Source: JBBDST01 sp040904765
Lineage (GTDB): Bacteria > Actinomycetota > Nitriliruptoria > Nitriliruptorales > Nitriliruptoraceae
Direction: 5' to 3'
Assembly (NCBI GenBank): GCA_040904765.1
Contig: JBBDST010000004.1
Location: 1-10,761, forward strand
DNA length: 10,761 nt
Under the pieces are notes generated by a model, which saw only the letters and a list, made by a program, of their open reading frames with translations, did no database searches and was not told the origin of the DNA. The position numbers and the translations under genes were made by a program. This document shows positions 5,103 to 10,761 of this stretch, piece by piece. The number at the start of each line of letters is the position of its first letter. Within the stretch, counting starts at the first letter, position 1.

Positions 5103-5764
5103 ATGAGATCGACTGGTTTCCGCTGCTCCTGTCGCTTCGTGTCGCTGCTATCGCGACGCTTATCACCACTGTGGTTGGTGTGTCCGGCGCCTATGCGCTG
5201 GCTAGGTTCCGGTTTCCTGGTCGAGGCCTAGTGGAGGCCATCGCAAGTCTGCCGATCGTGTTGCCACCGACCGTACTTGGCTACTACCTGCTTGTTTCGA
5301 TCGGACGAAACTCACCGATCGGGCGCAGTTATGAGGCTGTATTCGGTCGTCAGTTGGTGTTCACCTGGCAGGCTGCGGTGCTCGCTGCCGCAGTAGCAAG
5401 TCTGCCGTACTGCCTGCGGACTGCAACTGCCGCGATCCGTGCAATCGACGTCGGTTATGAGGAGGCCGCTCGTGTTGCCGGCCTAAACGGCACGCGGCTC
5501 GCGTTCATCGTGACCCTGCCGCTTGCTGGCCGTGGAATCATTGCCGGAATCTCGCTTGCGTTCGCGCGTGCGCTTGGAGATTTCGGTACCACAATCATGG
5601 TCGCAGGCAACATCCCTGGCCGTACCCAGACGATGCCACTGGCCGTGTACGACCGGGTCCAGGCGTTTGACTATGCCACCGCAGGTGTCCTTTCGGGTGT
5701 GCTCTTGTTCGTGGCTGTCGTAGTGCTGCTTGGTGTACGCCGCCTCGAAAGGACCGCACTGTGA
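5099..5764 (+). CDS. modB: Molybdate ABC transporter permease ModB
   Basis: A 221-residue inner-membrane permease, the usual ModB length, that forms the translocation pore as a dimer. Hydrophobic segments lie around 10-33, 48-68, 88-108, 138-158 and 195-213. The cytoplasmic EAA loop that docks to the ATPase is clear: EEAARVAGLNGTRLAFIVTL starting at residue 121, followed by PLAGRGIIAG and the conserved FARALGDFG (155-163). PIVLPPTVLGYYLL (52-65) is the typical ModB signature. The ATG overlaps the modA stop codon by four bases, and its own TGA overlaps the GTG of modC, so the three genes should be translationally coupled. Specificity for molybdate is inferred from sequence type and neighbours. 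Confidence 0.94.
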   Translation: MNEIDWFPLLLSLRVAAIATLITTVVGVSGAYALARFRFPGRGLVEAIASLPIVLPPTVLGYYLLVSIGRNSPIGRSYEAVFGRQLVFTWQAAVLAAAVASLPYCLRTATAAIRAIDVGYEEAARVAGLNGTRLAFIVTLPLAGRGIIAGISLAFARALGDFGTTIMVAGNIPGRTQTMPLAVYDRVQAFDYATAGVLSGVLLFVAVVVLLGVRRLERTAL

Positions 5765-6465
5765 GCCTCACTGTCGACGCTCGCAACCGCATCGGAGAAT
5801 TTCACCTCGACGCCCGCTTCACTCTGCCGGCTGGGCTGACTGTGCTGTTCGGTCCATCCGGTGCGGGCAAAAGCCGCCTGTTGCGGCTGATCGCAGGCTT
5901 AGACCGACCTCTAGATGGACGTATCGCCCTCGATGGCACCGTGTTCGACGAGGTCACCACCAAAGTTCACCTGCCCACGCATCAGCGTCACATCGGGATG
6001 GTGTTTCAGCAGCCTTACCTGCTGCCGCATCGCACCGTCGAGTCAAACGTTGCGCTTGCGGTCCGCCACGATGAGCGAGTGGTACGGCACGCCCGTACCC
6101 GTGAATTGCTTGCAAAGGTTGGCGCCAGCGATTTCACGCTGCGCCGGCCCGGCCAACTTTCCGGCGGACAGAACCAGCGCATCGCGCTCGCCCGTGCGCT
6201 CGCCGGCAACCCGCGGTTGCTGCTGCTTGACGAACCATTTAACGCTCTGGATCTGCCGGTGCGCCGTCAACTACGGGCGCTGGTTCGTCAACTGGTCGAT
6301 GACAGCGGACGGCCTGCCCTTTTTGTCACCCACGACCCTGACGAACTTCGAGATTTGGCCGACAACGTCCTGCTTGCTGAGCATGGTGTGATCGACACCA
6401 TTGACGACATCGCCGGCGCACTCAAGCGCGCAAGGATCAACTCGCCACGAGATCCATTGATCTAA
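5761..6465 (+). CDS. modC: Molybdate ABC transporter ATPase ModC (short form)
   Basis: A 234-residue ABC ATPase that powers molybdate import through ModB. Walker A is GPSGAGKS (31-38), the Q-loop is around VFQQPYLLPH (81-90), the signature is LSGGQ (133-137), Walker B LLLLDEP (153-159) has Asp157 and catalytic Glu158, and the H-loop is His191. All catalytic residues are present. The protein ends soon after the ATPase fold, so the C-terminal TOBE/MOP molybdate-binding domain of E. coli-type ModC (about 350 residues) is missing. No frameshift is apparent: the stop at 6463-6465 is followed by convergent moaC. The GTG start overlaps the modB stop. Losing the MOP domain would remove regulatory inhibition by cytoplasmic molybdate, if the family comparison holds. 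Confidence 0.9.
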   Translation: MSLTVDARNRIGEFHLDARFTLPAGLTVLFGPSGAGKSRLLRLIAGLDRPLDGRIALDGTVFDEVTTKVHLPTHQRHIGMVFQQPYLLPHRTVESNVALAVRHDERVVRHARTRELLAKVGASDFTLRRPGQLSGGQNQRIALARALAGNPRLLLLDEPFNALDLPVRRQLRALVRQLVDDSGRPALFVTHDPDELRDLADNVLLAEHGVIDTIDDIAGALKRARINSPRDPLI

Positions 6466-6501
6466 AGACTCTCGATCAAACCCACGGCTTTTGAGGCAAC
6501 T

Positions 6502-6528
6502 AACAGCCTTTAGTCGCCGATGGCTGTT
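6502..6528. terminator. Weak hairpin between convergent modC and moaC
   Basis: AACAGCC (6502-6508) and GGCTGTT (6522-6528) form a 7-bp stem around a 13-base loop in the 97-bp gap between the two converging genes. There is no clear T-run on either side. Its position fits a bidirectional terminator; the structure is only moderately convincing. Confidence 0.25.
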
Positions 6529-6562
6529 GCGCATGGTTGCGCGCGGTTGGCAACGTTGGGAC

Positions 6563-7075
6563 TTAGGGGGCGTTGAAATCGCCCGACTGTCCACCAGATT
6601 TGCGTGTCACCCGGACATCGGTGATGACAACATCACGTTGCACCGCCTTGGTGAGATCGTAAAGCGTCAACGCTGCGACTGAGACCGCCGTGAGCGCTTC
6701 CATTTCGACACCCGTGCGGTTGTGCGCCTGAACCTGTGCGGTGAGCGTGATTTGGCCGACGTCTACATCGATGGCGATATCGAGCGTGACAGCGGTGAGC
6801 GCAATCAGATGACACAACGGAATGAGCTCGGAGGTACGTTTTGCAGCCTGAATTCCTGCGATGCGCGTCAGTGCCAGAGCATCTCCCTTCGGGAGTTGCC
6901 CGTCCATGAGCCGTCGGGCGGTCGCGGGTGCCATCAACACTCGCGCCTGAGCTTCTGCGGTGCGCAGGGTGACTTGCTTGTGACCCACATCCACCATGTG
7001 AACGTGACCGTCACTATCCAAATGGGTGAGCTCGTTCCCTGCTTTGCCCGGCTCAGACGATGAGGGAAGGTTCAT
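6563..7075 (-). CDS. moaC: Cyclic pyranopterin monophosphate synthase MoaC
   Basis: A 170-residue cytosolic enzyme that, with MoaA, turns GTP-derived 3',8-cyclo-7,8-dihydro-GTP into cyclic pyranopterin monophosphate, the first stable intermediate of molybdenum cofactor. Family blocks are nearly unbroken: HVHMVDV (24-30), LPKGDAL (61-67) with the conserved Lys63, RIAGIQAAKRTSELIPLCH (71-89), RTGVEMEALTAVSVAALTLY (120-139), TKAVQRD (142-148) with Lys143, and RKSGGQSGDF (158-167). Both catalytic lysines are therefore present and the length is normal. The ATG overlaps the moeA stop by four bases (ATGA), so moaC is the last gene of the coupled set orf97-moeA-moaC. It converges on modC. MoaA is not in the window and must lie elsewhere. 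Confidence 0.96.
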   Translation of the reverse strand: MNLPSSSEPGKAGNELTHLDSDGHVHMVDVGHKQVTLRTAEAQARVLMAPATARRLMDGQLPKGDALALTRIAGIQAAKRTSELIPLCHLIALTAVTLDIAIDVDVGQITLTAQVQAHNRTGVEMEALTAVSVAALTLYDLTKAVQRDVVITDVRVTRKSGGQSGDFNAP

Positions 7076-8334
7076 GATTCATCCAGCAAGTGGACACGCA
7101 CATCAGATCCCGCTGCGATCTGGGTGACCGACTCGGGAACTTCCGCCAGCCCATCTGCCCCAGCGATCGATGACAGCAGGTGGGAATGTTGCGAACCGGT
7201 AGGCGTAGCCACCCAGCGGCCATTTCGGTGTGCCAGCGCAACCCGAATAAACCCGCGCTTGTTCGGGGGAGATTTCAGCACTTCTGCTGCGGTAGCGGTC
7301 ACCTGGGGCCGAGCGAGGTCTTTTTGTCCCTGAAGGGCTCGGATTGCTGGCCGTACGAAAAGCTCAAACGAGACAAAGGAGGACACGGGATTGCCAGGCA
7401 AACCGATCACCGGAACTTGGCCAATCCGCCCGCGAACCTGAGGCATCCCCGGTTTCATTGCGACCTTGACCGAAACCGACTCGCCTAAGGAAGCGATCGC
7501 CTCGGGGATCAGATCGCGGATACCCGCACTCGCACCGCCAGTGCTGATGAACAGATCGGCATTGCCGCAATGCATATCGAAAGCGCGGACGAGCGCCTCA
7601 CGATCGTCTCGTACGATGCCCGCGAAAAACGGGACACCGCCAGCAGCCTTGACGAGTGCTGACAGCATCGGCCCGTTGGCGTCACGGACCTGACCTGGAC
7701 GGGGGATCTCCGCTGATGGCACAAGTTCATCACCAGACGACAGGATTACAACTCGCGGTGGCCGAACGCATCGGATTGTGGTGATCCCTGCAGCCGCCAA
7801 CACCGCAACTCTCGCTGGTGTCAAGCGTTTTCCTGCAAACGCGAGCCTTTTGCCTGCAAAGAGATCTTCGCCGATGTGACGGATATTACTACCGACGCCA
7901 ACGGGCTGGATGAAGCTGACGCTCGAGCCGTCAATTATGGTTGTTTCCACGGCAACAACGGCATTTGCACCAGGAGGAACAGGCGCGCCCGTCATGATCC
8001 CAACCGTGCCACCAGAACTCACAACGGGAAGCTTGCGATCCCCGGCCATGACCTGTGATGACAAGGCAAGGGCGATCGGAGTTTCAAGGCTTGCTTCAGC
8101 AAGGTCGGCAGCAACGACGGCAAAGCCATCCATCGCAGAGTTTGCGAACGCGGGAAGATCGATTTGGCTGACAAAATCATCGATCAGCGTCATACCCAAC
8201 GCATCGATTAGAGGTAGCTCGATCGGCTCAGGTTGAGGCAGGCTGGCAAGAATCGCCGCCAGATGGCTTTCGATCGAGATCAATTCACCAGCGAGTGTGA
8301 CTTCCGTGCGGCCGTAGCCTTCGAACCGATTCAT
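7072..8334 (-). CDS. moeA: Molybdopterin molybdenumtransferase MoeA
   Basis: A 420-residue cytosolic enzyme that inserts molybdate into adenylylated molybdopterin, the last common step of Mo cofactor synthesis. Conserved stretches are LPAFANSAMDGFAV (60-73) with the functional Asp69, MTGAPVPPGANAVV (114-127), GEDL (156-159), SSGDEL (199-204), RDANGPML (217-224), STGGAS (264-269), MKPGMP (293-298) and GLPGNPVSSF (311-320); the C-terminal domain IV runs from about 345. The ATG at 8334 shares its A with the TAA of the upstream small ORF, suggesting re-initiation. The first 17 residues (before ELISIESHLAAIL) have no counterpart in most MoeA proteins, so an internal TTG start is possible. Together with modABC and moaC it makes this a molybdenum locus. 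Confidence 0.95.
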   Translation of the reverse strand: MNRFEGYGRTEVTLAGELISIESHLAAILASLPQPEPIELPLIDALGMTLIDDFVSQIDLPAFANSAMDGFAVVAADLAEASLETPIALALSSQVMAGDRKLPVVSSGGTVGIMTGAPVPPGANAVVAVETTIIDGSSVSFIQPVGVGSNIRHIGEDLFAGKRLAFAGKRLTPARVAVLAAAGITTIRCVRPPRVVILSSGDELVPSAEIPRPGQVRDANGPMLSALVKAAGGVPFFAGIVRDDREALVRAFDMHCGNADLFISTGGASAGIRDLIPEAIASLGESVSVKVAMKPGMPQVRGRIGQVPVIGLPGNPVSSFVSFELFVRPAIRALQGQKDLARPQVTATAAEVLKSPPNKRGFIRVALAHRNGRWVATPTGSQHSHLLSSIAGADGLAEVPESVTQIAAGSDVRVHLLDES

Positions 8335-8627
8335 TACGCTGGCCCCCGATTTACCAAGAATTTGCGCCGCCCCACGATCACTGACAGTGCCAGATCAGGC
8401 CGTCCGGTGGCAAGCGGCATAGTTGATCGAACAGATCTCGGGTCGTTTCCACGGCTACAACACGAAGCGTCAATGCGCGAACCTATGATCAGTTCGTGGC
8501 GACCCATTGAGTTGAGATCCTCGGTCAAGCCAAACGTACCCACGCCCCCTACATCGTTGATATACAGGTCACCGCGCGCGACGGTCGGCTCGCAGATACT
8601 GAGGCGGTCCTGAAGCCGTGGGGCCAT
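8334..8627 (-). CDS. Unrecognised 97-residue protein coupled to moeA
   Basis: I do not recognise this ORF. ATG at 8627 is preceded by AAGGGA at good spacing, which favours it over an in-frame start 19 codons upstream. Its TAA overlaps the moeA ATG by one base (TAATG), a usual sign of translational coupling. The protein starts MAPRLQDRLSICEPTVARGD, is basic, has a Cys pair at 56-57, and shows no signal peptide, membrane segment or nucleotide-binding motif. It does not resemble MoaB, MoaD, MoaE, Mog or MobA. It could be a small accessory protein, or an ORF kept open by chance in a long leader of moeA. The ribosome binding site and coupling argue for real translation; function is unknown. Confidence 0.45.
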   Translation of the reverse strand: MAPRLQDRLSICEPTVARGDLYINDVGGVGTFGLTEDLNSMGRHELIIGSRIDASCCSRGNDPRSVRSTMPLATGRPDLALSVIVGRRKFLVNRGPA

Positions 8628-8793
8628 GAGTATCCCTTCGTGACTCGAGGCTAGCCGTTCTGCTGGCCCCAATAGCATAGGCATAGGGATAAGCGACGTA
8701 CGTTCACGCTATGTCTAGGGCAGAAGCACCCTGCGACAACTTGGCTTGCGGCTCCTGCGAAAAGGCGAACGACAGTGAAGAGTCGACCAACGA
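8628..8793 (-). promoter_or_regulatory. Spacer that probably holds the promoter of orf97-moeA-moaC
   Basis: These 166 bases separate the carboxymuconolactone-decarboxylase-like gene from the small ORF and contain no gene I can support. On the minus strand TTGTCG (near 8738-8743) followed about 16 bases later by TAGACA is a modest promoter candidate. CTATGC occurs twice in tandem within a few bases of TATT (8676-8690). The palindrome ACGTACGT lies at 8697-8704. None is decisive. Confidence 0.25.
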
Positions 8794-9117
8794 TCAGCTC
8801 GCGCGGTTACCGAGGACCTCATCGATTGCGGCCAGACCGGCAATCGCGGTCGGAAAGCCAGCAGTGGTAACTGCGAGCATGGCAACGTGACGCATCTCAC
8901 TCGCAGTGATGTCCTGCTCCAAGGCTTTGCGCACACTTGCCTTGATGGCCCCATCAGATCCCGCCCCAATGGCGATGCCAAGCCGAATGAGTCGTTGGGT
9001 ACGTTCATCGAGCGGCCCGGCCTCACGAGTGGCGATCCCTAATGCGTCGTTTGCTTGAGCGATTTCTGGGTATTGCTCGCGAAAAGTGAGGTAAATTTCG
9101 GGTAGGTACTCATCCAT
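8794..9117 (-). CDS. Carboxymuconolactone decarboxylase-like (AhpD-fold) protein
   Basis: A 107-residue all-helical protein of the CMD family (PF02627). The conserved core reads LGIATREAGPLDERTQRLIR (27-46), then LGIAIGAGSDGAIKASVRKA and ITASEMRHVAMLAVTTAGFP, ending AAIDEVL, which matches the family order and length. The CxxC pair that gives AhpD and other members thiol redox activity is absent: the position normally containing Glu-x-x-Cys-x-x-Cys/His reads SDGAIKASVRKA. It belongs to the cysteine-free subgroup, whose role is not settled. ATG at 9117 (one codon inside a TTG) follows a weak AAAGAAG. It lies 38 bases after the molybdopterin oxidoreductase on the same strand, so the two are probably one transcript. 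Confidence 0.85.
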   Translation of the reverse strand: MDEYLPEIYLTFREQYPEIAQANDALGIATREAGPLDERTQRLIRLGIAIGAGSDGAIKASVRKALEQDITASEMRHVAMLAVTTAGFPTAIAGLAAIDEVLGNRAS

Positions 9118-9155
9118 CAATGCTTCTTTCTATGGGGTCGATCTCGCCGTAGTAG

Positions 9156-10761
9156 TCAGAGCTTCTCTAGTTTGACTCGGCTGTCAAGAAAGATTGTGGC
9201 GCCTCCGGCGTTGTCGACCAGCGGGATGTCATCTAGCACGTCATTGTTGCGGCGCATCGCATCGTTGACGTTGAAGCCTGCAGCGCCACGGCGTCTGTCG
9301 GCCTTTACCCTGTGTCCGTCGACGTTCGATGACGTCATGTCGTGCAGAACCGGATCGTAGTTTCGGCCACCCGCCACGGCGTCGATGGCCCCACCGGTGA
9401 TGGTCCACTCGCTCGTTCCTTGCTGTGTATGGCCGAAGTGGTGCGTGCCGGCGATCACTCCAGGGCTCACTCGCGGACTGACCTTAGCGATCCCCTCGGC
9501 ATGTCCGGAGCGCGAGGCGATCCGCACCCGATCTCCGGTGACGATGCCCAGGTTGACCGCGTCTTGTGGGTTGATCTCCACCCGGTTCTCGGGCATAACC
9601 TCTATCGCCCAGTAGTCGTAAGCTGTGCGCGACTTGGTTCGGATCGGGAGACGGAAGGTCACGACCGTGAACGGGTACTCGTCGCCGTCGAGTGCTGAAA
9701 GTTTGCGTCCAACCCCGTCCTCGGGCTCTTTGAACGTCGGCCCACCCCACCGGTCGCGCCCGGTCTGGGATTCTTTGGTAGATCCCAGCACCTCGTTCCA
9801 GATCTGCAGGGGCGCGCGGTCATCAAGCTTGACGCCGATCGTGTGACGTTCGCCGTTCCACGCCGCTTCGGGCGGATCGAAGTAGCCGCCGCGGGCCAGC
9901 ACCGCGACCGCACGTGCCCATTCGTCGTCGGTCATCACGTTGCGGTGTGCTGCGACCGGGAATCGGGATACGTAGTCTTGTTCACTTGCCGGGGCCGGAC
10001 CGACCCCCGCATTGTGCGCAAAGTTCGCGACCCCACGGACCATATAGTCCTCATACTTGAGCAAGTCGAAGCGCTTCCCAGCGTGTGGGCCCCCTGAGTC
10101 ACCCGGAATGGCTGCCTTGCCAAAACCGGGTAGGCCCAGACGGACTGCTAGGTCGATGAGAAAGTTCTCCATCAGCATCGCGCGGCCGTCGTCGGTACGA
10201 CCAGTGAGCGGTTCGACCACCGGTTGACGGATCGCTGATCCATAGGCGGTTACCGCGCCTGTCTGCTGGCCCATGAACCCGTATTGGCCGTCCAGATACA
10301 TCACGTCGGGAACGATGTAGTCCGCGTAGATGCTGGTCTCTGAGATGGTCGTGTCTACGGATATAAACAGCGGGATCTTGTCTGGATCAGTGAAGGTGTC
10401 CTCGAAGCGGATGCCTCCTGGTACGGAGTGTCGCTGGTTGATGTAGTAGTTGATCCAGATCTTGACCGGGTAGGGGTATTTGCTGTCTGCCGCCCCGAGC
10501 GCTTCGGTGGTGATCCCGGCATGTGTGAACGGGTACCACGGCCGGGTCGAGGGGTAGCCGTCACCAGTTTCTTCGAGTTTGCGACGGAACTCGGAGGAGT
10601 CCTCGTAGGCGATGTCGCTGCGTGCGTCGATGCGGGAGATGTGCACGCCACTGACGGTCGGGGCTCCTTCGATGGTCGACAGGTCATACAGGCCCGCGTC
10701 CCAATCCGGCCCGGACGAGTTGCGCACGACCCCGCCCTTCCAGTTCATGTTGCCGATCAGC
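9156..10761 (-). CDS. Molybdopterin oxidoreductase large subunit, tetrathionate-reductase (TtrA)-like, C-terminal part
   Basis: The frame is open to the right edge (…LIGNMNWKGG…), so about 535 codons of a larger protein are present; an internal ATG at 10748 is not the true start. The missing N-terminus would hold any Tat signal, the Fe4S4 cysteines and the Mo ligand. Visible parts belong to the DMSO-reductase family: NWKGG near the window edge; PLFISVDTTISETSIYADYI, then VPDVMYLDGQYG; and a C-terminal Molydop_binding domain with ENRVEINPQDAVNLGI and TGDRVRI. The end, GFNVNDAMRRN…VDNAGGATIFLDSRVKL, resembles the TtrA/SrrA/ArrA branch, TtrA most. Such enzymes reduce tetrathionate or related oxyanions outside the membrane with Fe-S and membrane partners, none visible here. 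It needs the molybdenum cofactor that neighbouring genes supply. Substrate is inferred and uncertain. Confidence 0.8.
   Translation of the reverse strand, partial: LIGNMNWKGGVVRNSSGPDWDAGLYDLSTIEGAPTVSGVHISRIDARSDIAYEDSSEFRRKLEETGDGYPSTRPWYPFTHAGITTEALGAADSKYPYPVKIWINYYINQRHSVPGGIRFEDTFTDPDKIPLFISVDTTISETSIYADYIVPDVMYLDGQYGFMGQQTGAVTAYGSAIRQPVVEPLTGRTDDGRAMLMENFLIDLAVRLGLPGFGKAAIPGDSGGPHAGKRFDLLKYEDYMVRGVANFAHNAGVGPAPASEQDYVSRFPVAAHRNVMTDDEWARAVAVLARGGYFDPPEAAWNGERHTIGVKLDDRAPLQIWNEVLGSTKESQTGRDRWGGPTFKEPEDGVGRKLSALDGDEYPFTVVTFRLPIRTKSRTAYDYWAIEVMPENRVEINPQDAVNLGIVTGDRVRIASRSGHAEGIAKVSPRVSPGVIAGTHHFGHTQQGTSEWTITGGAIDAVAGGRNYDPVLHDMTSSNVDGHRVKADRRRGAAGFNVNDAMRRNNDVLDDIPLVDNAGGATIFLDSRVKLEKL

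Noticed and set aside
1..10761. CRISPR array, toxin-antitoxin or phage-defence system
   Set aside because: No regularly spaced repeats, Cas-like proteins, or recognisable defence genes were found on either strand.

Overview
The window looks like chromosomal DNA of a moderately high-GC bacterium, most probably an actinomycete (Actinomycetota). The reasons are frequent GTG starts, strong AGGAGG-type ribosome binding sites, GC-biased third codon positions, an actinobacterial-looking Na/Pi symporter and a typical tRNA-Val(CAC). No taxonomic marker gene is present, so this placement is an inference.

Left part (1-1685). On the minus strand there is a Na+/phosphate cotransporter (88-1227, GTG start), followed downstream by the first 20 codons of another gene, possibly PhoU-like, cut by the window edge. 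Upstream of the transporter lies a region of about 330 nt without a normal gene. Read on the minus strand, it holds a 12-nt perfect extended Shine-Dalgarno sequence, a 15-codon leader ORF whose stop codon sits in a hairpin loop, several more hairpins, and a perfect 12-bp hairpin that could act as an attenuator. I do not recognise this leader as a known RNA family; it is the most unusual structure in the window.

Island-like part (1685-4172). An intact tRNA-Val(CAC) gene is followed 2.3 kb later by a broken copy of its 3' half. The similarity continues ungapped for 82 nt beyond the tRNA end in both copies. Between the copies lie one intact gene (a metal-dependent amidohydrolase of the COG3964 type), a multiply frameshifted zinc-ribbon transposase-like remnant, the start of an IS3-type OrfA, and a possible 3' gene remnant. 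This looks like a decayed insertion or duplication at a tRNA gene; no integrase is visible.

Molybdenum part (4185-10761). modA-modB-modC (plus strand, overlapping stops and starts) encode a high-affinity molybdate ABC transporter. Converging on it from the minus strand are moaC and moeA for molybdenum cofactor synthesis, translationally coupled to an unrecognised 97-residue ORF. Further right on the same strand are a carboxymuconolactone-decarboxylase-like protein and the C-terminal half of a molybdopterin oxidoreductase resembling tetrathionate reductase TtrA. Together these import molybdate, build and load the cofactor, and supply an enzyme that needs it. The other cofactor genes (moaA, moaD/E, mog) are not in the window.
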